DNA from: Salegentibacter salegens
GTDB taxonomy: Bacteria; Bacteroidota; Bacteroidia; Flavobacteriales; Flavobacteriaceae
NCBI RefSeq assembly: GCF_900142975.1
Contig: NZ_LT670848.1
Span: 2,108,001 to 2,172,000 of the forward strand
Direction of reading: 5' to 3'
Length of the DNA stretch: 64,000 nt
Shown in pieces: positions 24,202 to 32,663 of the stretch (position 1 is its first letter; each line of letters starts with the position of its first letter). The notes below the pieces were generated by a model. The model saw only the letters and a program-made list of their open reading frames with translations. It did not search any database and had not been told where the DNA came from. Made by a program: the position numbers and the translations under genes.

Positions 24202-25839
24202 ATGAAAAAATTATTACTTCTTTTATCAATCCTACTCCTTCTAGGCTCTTGTCAATCATATCATCCATTAAGCAAACACAATTACTATAATCAAAGTAAG
24301 CTCTATAATGAACCACTAGAGCTTCAGGTGCAATACTTCGGTGATATTCAGTTAAAATCCTTAAGCGATCTGAAATCCAGAAAAATCAAACGAAAAATTC
24401 AAAATGTAGAAGAAGTAAAGGCTAAAGATCTATTAGCTTACGGTACCACCAATGTAAATCCAGAATACGAGGTCTTTCTATTTATTCAGGAAAACAACAA
24501 AAAACTTGATGCTATTAAAGGAACTTTGATTTCAAAGGATACTATATCCAGAACGGTACTATTTAGAAAAGTAAACCATGATAAAACCGCATATTTATAT
24601 ATCAAAGCGAAAAACAATAATAATAGTTTAAACTCCCTCGTCAAAGACGGGGAATCCATCATAAATTCACTTTCAATAGGTGCTGAAGTAAAAGAAGAAC
24701 TTACTTATAATAAAGTATTCAATGCAGTTAAAGATTCTCCGAATTACCTAAAAGCGAGAAAGGAATTAAATACAGCGCCTGTAGAAAAAACTGATGCCAA
24801 TGAGTGGATGCAATTTCAATATCTGGCAACCATAAATTCCTTTTTTTCAAATAACGAAGACTATAAAGATCAAATTGAGAATTTCGAGGCTAATCGTAAA
24901 AATCAATTGAAACCAATCCTCGATACCCTATTACAAAACCCAGAGGTCAAAGTGAATAAAGGAGTTCTCGATGAAATTTCTGAATTGGCCAAAGATACGC
25001 GGGTGGTAATGCTTAATGAAAATCATTGGTATCCAAAACACCGTGTATTTGCAATACAACTATTTAAAAAATTAAAAGAGAACGGATATACCCACCTGGC
25101 TTTAGAAGCACTATTCCCTAACCAGGATCGAAAAATAAATGAAAGAGGCTTTCCTACTTTAAATGCAGGGTTTTATATAAGAGAACCTAATTTTGGTAAG
25201 TTAATTCGCAAGGCCAAAGAATTGGGTTTTATATTAGTGGGCTATGAAAATCAAAATCAGGAGATCAATAGAGAGCTAGGACAGGCCCAAAATCTCCAGC
25301 ATATCTTAGAAGAGGATCCGAATCATAAAATCTTTGTCTATGCCGGGCTGGATCATATTCTTGAAGAAGAAACCAAATCAGGTAAGCGAATGGCCGCATA
25401 TTTTAAAGAACTAACAAAATTAAATCCTCTTACCATAAACCAGTCTGATATGATAGGAAACTCCCAAAATGAATTGTCTTTAATACCTACGAGTATGGTA
25501 AGCTCCTTTGAAAAATTAGATAAGCCAGTTGATTTTTTTGTAATTAATAACATGGAGTCCAATCGTCAAGAAAGTATAGATCAGGAAATGAAAACTCAGG
25601 ATTTCACAATCGAGCCTCGGCGGTTTGCAGATTTAAATGCTGATGAAATACTCATAAAAATTTTTAAGAAATCTGAATACGATATTTATAAGAATGGTAG
25701 TGTTCCTTTACAAGCAACTTTAAAAAAGCAATCGCAAGAACCTATTTTATTTTCTTTATCCCCCGGGAACTATACCATTCATTTTAGTTCTGTAGAGAAT
25801 GATGAGATTCTTGTATTTAATAAAACTTTGGAGCGTTAA
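24202..25839 (+). CDS. Lipoprotein with a TIKI/ChaN/erythromycin-esterase-like domain
   Basis: A 545-residue lipoprotein (signal MKKLLLLLSILLLLGSC, Cys17). The first 240 residues are unfamiliar. A domain from about residue 265 has VVMLNENHWYPKHRVFAIQLFKKLKENGYTHLALEAL, where an E-x-H followed by LALEAL resembles the GExH and LxLE motifs of the TIKI/TraB/ChaN/EreA metallohydrolase superfamily, and IFVYAGLDHILEE matches its later His motif. Activity is unknown. Seven bases after its stop lies the target duplication of the IS element. Confidence 0.6.
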   Translation: MKKLLLLLSILLLLGSCQSYHPLSKHNYYNQSKLYNEPLELQVQYFGDIQLKSLSDLKSRKIKRKIQNVEEVKAKDLLAYGTTNVNPEYEVFLFIQENNKKLDAIKGTLISKDTISRTVLFRKVNHDKTAYLYIKAKNNNNSLNSLVKDGESIINSLSIGAEVKEELTYNKVFNAVKDSPNYLKARKELNTAPVEKTDANEWMQFQYLATINSFFSNNEDYKDQIENFEANRKNQLKPILDTLLQNPEVKVNKGVLDEISELAKDTRVVMLNENHWYPKHRVFAIQLFKKLKENGYTHLALEALFPNQDRKINERGFPTLNAGFYIREPNFGKLIRKAKELGFILVGYENQNQEINRELGQAQNLQHILEEDPNHKIFVYAGLDHILEEETKSGKRMAAYFKELTKLNPLTINQSDMIGNSQNELSLIPTSMVSSFEKLDKPVDFFVINNMESNRQESIDQEMKTQDFTIEPRRFADLNADEILIKIFKKSEYDIYKNGSVPLQATLKKQSQEPILFSLSPGNYTIHFSSVENDEILVFNKTLER

Positions 25840-25845
25840 AGAATT

Positions 25846-25853
25846 GAATAGCC
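25846..25853. repeat. Target-site duplication, left copy
   Basis: GAATAGCC directly left of the IS256-family element; the same 8 bp recur directly right of it at 27217-27224. The length fits the 8-9 bp duplications of this family. Confidence 0.93.
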
Positions 25854-25880
25854 GGGAGTGTTAGCTCAACTCTGTCTGCT

Positions 25881-25910
25881 TCTTCTCCCGGGGGTACCCC
25901 CGGGAGAAGA
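25881..25910. repeat. 30-bp perfect GC-rich palindrome inside the IS end
   Basis: A perfect palindrome with half-sequence TCTTCTCCCGGGGGT, centred at 25895/25896, between the left terminal repeat and the transposase stop. With no loop, it can extrude as a cruciform or fold as a tight RNA hairpin. It probably stops transcripts entering or leaving the element, or binds the transposase. Confidence 0.85.
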
Positions 25911-25915
25911 AAATT

Positions 25916-27154
25916 TTAGTTTTTCGTTTCATTGGTGGCTAAGTCCAACTCTAGCCGACCTTCAAATTTAATAGCTAATTGTTGAACTACCAAACCCCAG
26001 TTCTGCAGTGGGGCGTTCCATTTCTTTTCAATTCTTCTGGTAGCTAGGTAAACCAGCTTCAATAGTGCCATATCATTGGTAAAAGCGCCTTTGGTCTTGG
26101 TTACTTTTCTTACCTGCCGGTGAAAAGCCTCTACGGCATTTGTGGTGTATATGAGTTTTCTAATGGGTGCGGTATATTCAAAATAAGCACTCAATCGGTC
26201 CCAGTTATCATTCCAGGAACGGATCACTATGGGATATCTTTTGCCCCATTTTTCTTCCAGATCCAGTAAAGCCGATTCAGCCTGGTCTTTGGTGTCAGCC
26301 TTGTACACCAGTTTAAGGTCTTTCATAAAATCTTTTTGATCCTTACTGGCCACATACTTCATACTATTGCGGATCTGGTGGACAATACATAGCTGAATAT
26401 CAGTCTTGGGATAAACAGAATGAATGGCTTCACTAAAGCCCGTAAGATTATCCGTACAGGCAATCAGAATATCTTTTAAGCCACGGTTGTTTAATTGGGT
26501 CAGCACCTGAAGCCAAAAATTGGCCCCTTCACTTTCCGAGATATACATACCCAGCACTTCCTTTCTTCCAGCTTTATTTATTCCTAAAATATTATACAAG
26601 GCCTTGTGCTTTACTTTGCCTTCTTCGCGTACCTTGAAGTGCATCGCGTCGAGCCATAGGATGCAATATACCGGCTCCAAGGGGCGATCCTGCCATTCCT
26701 TAACCTTGGGAATCACCCGGTCCGTAATATCACTTAGAACGTGTGTGGATATCTTGGAATCATACATTTCCTCTATATGAGCTGAGATATCCCGCAGGCT
26801 ATTGCCCATCCCGTACATGCCTATAATCTGCTTTTCTAAATTATCGGCCAGGATACGCTGGCGTTTCGCTACGATCTCCGGCTCAAAGGTACTGTTACGA
26901 TCCTGGGGCGTGTTAATGGTGACGTCCCCTTGGCTGCTCTTTAGGGTCTTTTTGCCTTTGCCATTACGCTTATTACCTGCTTTTGAGCCTTTTTCTTCAT
27001 CGGAAAGGTGCGAAGACATTTCTGCTTCCAGGGCCTCTTCCATAAACTCCCTAAGCATTGGAGCAAAAGCGCCGTTTTTGCCGGTTAGGGATTCTCCTGA
27101 TAAAAATTGTTTTAATGCTTTTTCCTTTAATTCCTTAATCTCTTCTTGTGTCAT
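25916..27154 (-). CDS. IS256-family (Mutator-type) transposase
   Basis: A 412-residue DDE transposase. The catalytic residues are visible: Asp169 in LWLDAMHFKV, Asp235 in IACTDNLTGF, and Glu342 in TNAVEAFHRQVRK. The family block QLCIVHQIRNSMKYV is present, and an N-terminal DNA-binding region has the usual MLREFMEEALEAEMSSHL. Length and motifs are complete, so it should be active. Confidence 0.97.
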   Translation of the reverse strand: MTQEEIKELKEKALKQFLSGESLTGKNGAFAPMLREFMEEALEAEMSSHLSDEEKGSKAGNKRNGKGKKTLKSSQGDVTINTPQDRNSTFEPEIVAKRQRILADNLEKQIIGMYGMGNSLRDISAHIEEMYDSKISTHVLSDITDRVIPKVKEWQDRPLEPVYCILWLDAMHFKVREEGKVKHKALYNILGINKAGRKEVLGMYISESEGANFWLQVLTQLNNRGLKDILIACTDNLTGFSEAIHSVYPKTDIQLCIVHQIRNSMKYVASKDQKDFMKDLKLVYKADTKDQAESALLDLEEKWGKRYPIVIRSWNDNWDRLSAYFEYTAPIRKLIYTTNAVEAFHRQVRKVTKTKGAFTNDMALLKLVYLATRRIEKKWNAPLQNWGLVVQQLAIKFEGRLELDLATNETKN

Positions 27155-27216
27155 AATCTAGTCTAAAAATTTTAATTTAATTTTCAAAGTCTAGACAGAC
27201 TTGAGATTACACCCTC

Positions 27217-27224
27217 GAATAGCC
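27217..27224. repeat. Target-site duplication, right copy
   Basis: GAATAGCC directly right of the IS element, identical to 25846-25853. Confidence 0.93.
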
Positions 27225-27302
27225 TTTGAAGTAGCTTTTATTTAGGAATCAAATCCGTATAAACTAAATTAGAGATAGCAATAGTTAATCTACCCATTCT
27301 TG

Positions 27303-28718
27303 TTATATGGAAAAACCCCTATAATAATCCAGGATCTTAGTTCTGAAAATGTATTCATAGCGCGCGTTGGCTAGATTTATTTTAGCATTATCCAGGTTGT
27401 TTTTACTGATGACATAATCAACAATATTAGAAACCCCACTATTAAAACGAATTTCATTAACCCTAAAAGATTCTGAATAAGCAGCTACCTGTTCTTTATA
27501 AATTCCATAGCGGTTAAATGCAGTTTGCATATCGTTATGAGCTTCCCGAATAGCCTGCTCGAATTCATTTCTTGTTCGTTCAAATTCTACTTCCCTTTCT
27601 TCAAGGGCTATTTTTTGAAGCGCTACTGTATTTCTTGCCCTAAAACCATTAAAAATAGGAATGCTAACCGCTACACCCACATTGGAGTTTAGATTATTGA
27701 TCAATTGATCCTGATATGGGATTTCTTCTGCTACGAAATTTGTTTGCTCCTCTAATACCGAAAAGTTATTATCACCTACCCGAACAAATTGTCCAGTTTC
27801 AACAATAGCCGCTCCGGTTTCATTAAAGAGCCTGGCAAGACTGGAATAATTGGTGTTTAATTGGGCGAAAAAGGAAATTTCAGGTGAATATAAACTTCTG
27901 GAAACCTGTACATCTTCTTTTGCAGCTTCAATTCTCAACTCCCCAGCTTTAAAAGTAGCCAGGTTTTCCAGGGATTCCTTAAAAACTTCATCTGCGGTAA
28001 GCCTGTATTCAATTGGTTCAGTTGTTAAGTATTCAGGGGTAACATCAATTCCTACTTCAATATTCAACAGCCTTTTCAGTTCAAGTTTTGAGGCTTTTAA
28101 ATTGTTTTCAGCGTCGGCAATAATAGCTTTATCATTGGCTAATTGTCCCCGGATGTCGGTATAATTCGCCGGGCTTCCCTCCCCTTCCTCATTGAGGTTT
28201 TTTAAACGCTCTACCTGATCCTCGGTAGCCACGCGTCTTGTTTTTGCCAGTTCCAACAGATCTTTATTATTTAAAACCTGGAAATAAGCGAGCGTAACAT
28301 TTAAAACCATTTCTTGCCGGGCTTCCTGAACTTCCATCTCCGCAGCCTGTAAATTTAAACGATCACGCTGAATTCTGTTTTTGATCTGAAAACCATTAAA
28401 AAGAGTCGCCCCCAGGTCTATTCCTGCATTAGAAAAGGTTAATTCTTCATCTATATAGGTATTGGTAAATGGATCTATACTTCTCCCATTATTTAGTCCA
28501 TAGCTATAAGTAGCATTGAGATCTGGCAATCTACTATTACGGGTTTGTTTAAATTGTAATTCAGAAGTTCTTTCTCTAAACACCGAACTTTTGACATCCA
28601 GATTATTATCTAAAGCAATTTCGATAGCTTCGTCCAGGTTTAATTGTAATTCTGAATCCTGAGCGTTTCCTGAAATAGAAAAAACAAGAAATAGTAGGCA
28701 AGTAAATTTTTGAAACAT
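27303..28718 (-). CDS. TolC-family outer-membrane efflux protein
   Basis: A 471-residue protein with signal MFQKFTCLLFLVFSISGNAQ. Two TolC-type repeats of long helices follow: LNLDEAIEIALDNNLDVKSS opens the first and a second half begins near DEVFKESLENLATFK. GVAVSIPIFNGFRARN is the usual membrane-barrel strand turn. I start at the ATG at 28718, not at 28775, because this gives a clean signal peptide and leaves a 7-bp gap after the ATPase gene. It is the last gene of the eight-gene export operon and would be its outer-membrane channel. Confidence 0.9.
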   Translation of the reverse strand: MFQKFTCLLFLVFSISGNAQDSELQLNLDEAIEIALDNNLDVKSSVFRERTSELQFKQTRNSRLPDLNATYSYGLNNGRSIDPFTNTYIDEELTFSNAGIDLGATLFNGFQIKNRIQRDRLNLQAAEMEVQEARQEMVLNVTLAYFQVLNNKDLLELAKTRRVATEDQVERLKNLNEEGEGSPANYTDIRGQLANDKAIIADAENNLKASKLELKRLLNIEVGIDVTPEYLTTEPIEYRLTADEVFKESLENLATFKAGELRIEAAKEDVQVSRSLYSPEISFFAQLNTNYSSLARLFNETGAAIVETGQFVRVGDNNFSVLEEQTNFVAEEIPYQDQLINNLNSNVGVAVSIPIFNGFRARNTVALQKIALEEREVEFERTRNEFEQAIREAHNDMQTAFNRYGIYKEQVAAYSESFRVNEIRFNSGVSNIVDYVISKNNLDNAKINLANARYEYIFRTKILDYYRGFSI

Positions 28719-28725
28719 ACTGATT

Positions 28726-29391
28726 TTATTTTTTTGAAATACTTCCATCCAGAAGCTTGATAGTCCTTGTCCCATAAGCCGCGTTACTTTCTGAATGCGT
28801 GGCTTGGATTATAGTAACTCCCTCCTTATTTAATTCCTTAAAAAGTTGCATAATGTCATCACTCTGATTGGAATTTAGGTTACCAGTAGGTTCATCAGCA
28901 AGGATCAGTTTGGGTTTAATTATCAGCGCCCTGGCAATCCCAACCAATTGTTGCTGCCCTCCACTAAGTTGGTGCGGAAACAAATCTTTCTTACCAACAA
29001 TATTGAATCGGTCTAACATATCAGCTACCAATGCCTTTCGTTCAGAACTTTTTACTTTCTTATAAAGCAATGGGGTTTCAATATTTTCATACACCGTTAG
29101 ATCGTCCAGAAGATGATAGGCCTGGAAAATAAATCCAATATTTTCATTGAAAATTGCAGTTCTCCTCTTCGGTTTTAAATCGTGAATAGCTTCCTCTTCA
29201 AAAAAATATTCGCCCTCGTCAAATCCATCCAGCATAGCAATTACATTTAGTAGTGTAGATTTTCCAGAACCAGATGGCCCCATAACAGAAAGAAATTCTC
29301 CCTTTTCAATATTCAGGCTTAAATCATTGAGCAGGAAAATTCTTCTTCCTTCTGTTTTTACCCATTTATAAATGTGGTTGAGTTGTATCAT
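28726..29391 (-). CDS. ABC transporter ATP-binding protein (LolD/MacB type), second copy
   Basis: A 221-residue ATPase with Walker [14 protein letters not shown]-loop [14 protein letters not shown], signature [16 protein letters not shown] and Walker [12 protein letters not shown]. The LVGIARA after the signature differs from the usual RVAIARA of the operon's other ATPase. ATPases of this type drive FtsX-like permeases that extrude lipids, peptides or drugs. It lies between the GIN-domain gene and the tolC-type gene. Why the operon has two ATPases is unclear; each may serve different permeases. Confidence 0.9.
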   Translation of the reverse strand: MIQLNHIYKWVKTEGRRIFLLNDLSLNIEKGEFLSVMGPSGSGKSTLLNVIAMLDGFDEGEYFFEEEAIHDLKPKRRTAIFNENIGFIFQAYHLLDDLTVYENIETPLLYKKVKSSERKALVADMLDRFNIVGKKDLFPHQLSGGQQQLVGIARALIIKPKLILADEPTGNLNSNQSDDIMQLFKELNKEGVTIIQATHSESNAAYGTRTIKLLDGSISKK

Positions 29392-29450
29392 TGGTTATTC
29401 TTATTATTTATTTCTTATTTTTTAGTGTTTATCGCTGAAGTCAAACATAT

Positions 29451-30194
29451 TTATTTAGATCTGTTGACTTTTAAGCCTCCTAAAACCAGTCCCTTCTTTA
29501 TCTCAGGATTTCCTTTATATTCCAGAGAAGCTTCTCCATAAGCTGTGATTTTTATTTCTTCACTAGCATTAATAAAGAAATCAGATTCCCCATAAGCTGT
29601 TATTTTTGTAGTTTGGGTTTTAGCTTCAAGTGCATTCACTTTACTAGCTCCATAAGCTCTGATCTTCTGTTCCTTAATTTCACCAGCTTTAATATTTAAA
29701 ATACTTTCGCCATATATGGAAGTTCGAAGTCTTTCAATATCTACTTTATTTAAAGTGACATTTGATTCCCCATATATCTTCAATCGAAATTTTTTCTCTT
29801 TTAAAGGACTTTCGCAGACTATAATTTCTTCGCCTCTAAGTGACAATTCCTTCAAGGTTTTGTAAGTGATAATGGCCGTAACCACTGTTCCCTTGTAGAT
29901 CGGTTTCTTCATTTCCCTGCCATTTTTTTTCACCTTTTCATTTTTGGTAATTTCTCTGGCATCGTCCAGGTAAACCCGAAGAGTTTTGTTCTTGACCTCA
30001 ATATTCAGTTTTTCTTCACTCTCAGTATTTTTCTCAATTGTTACTGCCTCTTCATTGCCTTCAATGAAGCTTACCTGAATATGAGGGCTAATTATTACTT
30101 TATCAAAGTGCTCAATTGAAATTTTTTCCTGAGCAATTACTGAATTACAAATGGAAAACAATAGTAGTGTCAAATAGAAGCAGATATTTTGCAT
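29451..30194 (-). CDS. GIN-domain (DUF2807) exported protein
   Basis: A 247-residue protein with a signal peptide (to SVIAQE). The rest forms repeating beta-strands with the GIN-domain pattern: FDKVIISPHIQVSFIEGNEEAV at the start, then a ladder of near-repeats containing the motif YGES or YGEA (IYGESNVTLN, IYGESILNIK, AYGASKVNALEA, AYGESDFFIN, AYGEASLEYKG) about 20 residues apart. It would form a right-handed beta-helix in the periplasm or at the cell surface. Its place inside the export operon suggests a co-regulated envelope function. Confidence 0.85.
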   Translation of the reverse strand: MQNICFYLTLLLFSICNSVIAQEKISIEHFDKVIISPHIQVSFIEGNEEAVTIEKNTESEEKLNIEVKNKTLRVYLDDAREITKNEKVKKNGREMKKPIYKGTVVTAIITYKTLKELSLRGEEIIVCESPLKEKKFRLKIYGESNVTLNKVDIERLRTSIYGESILNIKAGEIKEQKIRAYGASKVNALEAKTQTTKITAYGESDFFINASEEIKITAYGEASLEYKGNPEIKKGLVLGGLKVNRSK

Positions 30195-30227
30195 AATTTA
30201 GTTTTAGTTGTAGTTGTGAATATCAGT

Positions 30228-32636
30228 TTATTCTGTTCTTAAACTTTTAATGGGATTGGCTGATGCAGCCTTATAACTTTTAAATCCGATGGTGATAAGT
30301 GCGATGAGTGTAGTAAGGAATCCGGCAAGCAGAAAAACCCACCATTTTATTTGAATTCTATAAGCAAAATCCTGGAGCCATTGTTCCATTAGAAAATAGC
30401 CAAGTGGAAAGGCTATGATAAACGATATTAAAATCAGCTTGATAAAATCTTTGGAAAGCAAACTTATTATCTCTGGAACACTTGAGCCTAAAACTTTCCT
30501 GATCCCAATTTCCCTCACCCTTCTTTCTGCAGCAAATGTTACCAGGCCGAATAAACCCATACAGGCTACAAATATGGTCAGCCCGGTAAAAATGCTGAGA
30601 ATGGTTCCCATCTTTTGCTCCCGGAGATAAGTTTTATTGAAAGATTCATCTAAAAAAGTATAACTGAATGGTTCTTTAAGACTGAATTTTTGCCATTCGC
30701 TTTCAATATTACTTAACAGTGAGGCGACATCAGCGGTGTTGGTTCTTACAATTAAGCCGCCATAAGGATTATTCATCAAAATTAAAGGTTCGATCTCCCG
30801 GTGTAAGGATTTAAAATGAAAGTCTTTTACCACGCCAACTATGGTTAATTCACGGCCACCTTCATCTGTATCCTTGGTAAAGGTTTTCCCAATAGGATCT
30901 TGATGAAACCCTAACGAATTTGCAGCGGTTTCATTTATGATGACTTTATGCTCTTCAGCACCAAATTCCTTTGAAAAATTTCTTCCGGCTACCAGCTCCA
31001 AACCTAAGGTGGGAATATAAGCTTCATCTACATTGTAGATAAACATTCTTCTTTGGTACTCATCATCAAGTAAAATCCCAGACATATTGATATCGGTAGC
31101 ACCGGCTGGTAGAAATGAGGAATTACTTACCGATTTCACCCTGGAATCGTCTAATATCTGGTTTTTAAAAGCATCGCTTTGTTCGCCCAATAGTTGCGCA
31201 TCCCTTAGCACCAGAATATGGTCTTTATTGTAACCCAGATCTTTATTCTGAATAAAAGCCATTTGCTGGTAAACAACAATGGTAGCCAAAATAAGTCCTG
31301 CTGAAATGATGAATTGAAATACCACAAGCCCGTTTCTAAAATTACTTTTTCCAGAAGCAGAAAACCTGCTTTTTAAAACCTGAATCGGCTTAAAGGAGGA
31401 AAGAAAAAAGGCAGGATATCCACCGGCTAGAAATGCAACTAAAACAATAAGTGCCAACGTAGATAACACAATTGGAAACTGAAGCAGGTCAATAACTTGT
31501 AATGATTTCCCGGCCAGATCATTAAAGGTGGGTAGAAAAAATACCACTAATAAGATGGCAAGGATGGCTGCAATTAAAGTAGCTAGAAAGGATTCGGTTA
31601 AAAATTGTTTTATAAGTTGTTTTTGCCCTGAACCTAATACCTTTCTAATTCCAACTTCTTTGGCTCTTTTTGAAGCTGCAGCTGTAGCTAAATTCATAAA
31701 ATTTATACAGGCAATAAATAACATAAAGATGGCCACCGCACCAAAAATATATAAGTATTTAATATCCATTCCGGGCTTTAAATGTCCACTACTTACAAAA
31801 TCGGGATTTAAGTGAATATCGGTTAGCGGTTGTAAAAATAGTCCTACCCTATTCTTATCTTTAAACTCTGAATAGGAAACGCCAACAGCTTCGCGAATTT
31901 GTGGCCCCATATATTTATCCATAATTCCCGGTAATTTTGCTTCCAGGTTTTTAAATTGGGCACCATCTTTTAAGAGCAGGTAGGTATGAAAATCAGAATT
32001 CACCCAGGAGGTACTGTTCGCATACTCATATCCGTTCATAGAAGCGAACATTCCAAATTCAAAATGGGAATTTTCGGGAATTTCTTCAATAACCGCGGTA
32101 ACCGTAAATTGCTTATCCCAGATTTCAAAATTTAAGCGCTTACCAATAGGGTTTTCAGTTCCGAAATAGCGTTTTGCCTGCTTTTTCGTTAAAATAACCG
32201 CATTAGGATCTTCTAAAGGATTCGTATTATTTCCATCTATTATTTTAAGATCAAAAACTTCAAGAAATTCAGGGTCTATATACGCGAAATCAAAGTCCCT
32301 GTAAATCTTATTATTATAGGAAAGTGAAGGATCGTTCATTTGTTTAAGACGTGCAGCAGTCACCACTTCTGGAAATTCATTTTCTAAAGTTGGACCAACC
32401 GGTGGCATAACCACCGCCTCACTAATTTCTTCTCCTCCAATTTCAGCCTTAAAAACAATCCGGACGATATCATCAGCTTTTTGGTTATACCGATCATAAC
32501 TTATCTCATCCAGTATAAATAGAAGAATAAGCAGGCAGGAAGCCAAACCCAGACTAAGACCAATGATATTAATCCCATACACGCCCTTGTTCTTTAGAAT
32601 GTTTCTTTTCGCGGATTTTATATAGTTTTTGATCAT
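30228..32636 (-). CDS. ABC transporter permease, MacB/FtsX type (copy 3)
   Basis: An 802-residue permease with a MacB_PCD-type N-terminus (MIKNYIKSAKRNILKNKGVYGINIIGLSLGLASCLLILLFILDE), a periplasmic domain, and two FtsX core regions with the hallmark KRAKEVGIRKVLGSGQKQL and RRVREIGIRKVLGSSVPEI, ending NPIKSLRTE. Its eight-helix layout (double-length FtsX protein) is characteristic of Bacteroidota. One of three paralogues in this operon; the gap to the next upstream paralogue is 27 bp. Substrates of this subfamily are mostly unknown; antimicrobial peptides are one documented type for related systems. Confidence 0.9.
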   Translation of the reverse strand: MIKNYIKSAKRNILKNKGVYGINIIGLSLGLASCLLILLFILDEISYDRYNQKADDIVRIVFKAEIGGEEISEAVVMPPVGPTLENEFPEVVTAARLKQMNDPSLSYNNKIYRDFDFAYIDPEFLEVFDLKIIDGNNTNPLEDPNAVILTKKQAKRYFGTENPIGKRLNFEIWDKQFTVTAVIEEIPENSHFEFGMFASMNGYEYANSTSWVNSDFHTYLLLKDGAQFKNLEAKLPGIMDKYMGPQIREAVGVSYSEFKDKNRVGLFLQPLTDIHLNPDFVSSGHLKPGMDIKYLYIFGAVAIFMLFIACINFMNLATAAASKRAKEVGIRKVLGSGQKQLIKQFLTESFLATLIAAILAILLVVFFLPTFNDLAGKSLQVIDLLQFPIVLSTLALIVLVAFLAGGYPAFFLSSFKPIQVLKSRFSASGKSNFRNGLVVFQFIISAGLILATIVVYQQMAFIQNKDLGYNKDHILVLRDAQLLGEQSDAFKNQILDDSRVKSVSNSSFLPAGATDINMSGILLDDEYQRRMFIYNVDEAYIPTLGLELVAGRNFSKEFGAEEHKVIINETAANSLGFHQDPIGKTFTKDTDEGGRELTIVGVVKDFHFKSLHREIEPLILMNNPYGGLIVRTNTADVASLLSNIESEWQKFSLKEPFSYTFLDESFNKTYLREQKMGTILSIFTGLTIFVACMGLFGLVTFAAERRVREIGIRKVLGSSVPEIISLLSKDFIKLILISFIIAFPLGYFLMEQWLQDFAYRIQIKWWVFLLAGFLTTLIALITIGFKSYKAASANPIKSLRTE

Positions 32637-32663
32637 AACTGCACGTTTCTTGATTGATGATTA

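Larger units (their letters stand above)
25854..27216 (-). mobile_element. Complete IS256-family insertion sequence (1363 bp)
   Basis: One transposase gene is flanked by imperfect terminal inverted repeats, 19 of 24 matched: the left end starts GGGAGTGTTAGCTCAA (25854-25877), and the right end, read inward on the minus strand, starts GAGGGTGTAATCTCAA (27216-27193). Both end in TCTGTCT. Direct 8-bp target duplications GAATAGCC flank it. The element is intergenic, 14 bp after the lipoprotein stop, and breaks no gene. Matched duplications and an intact transposase suggest recent insertion. Confidence 0.95.
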
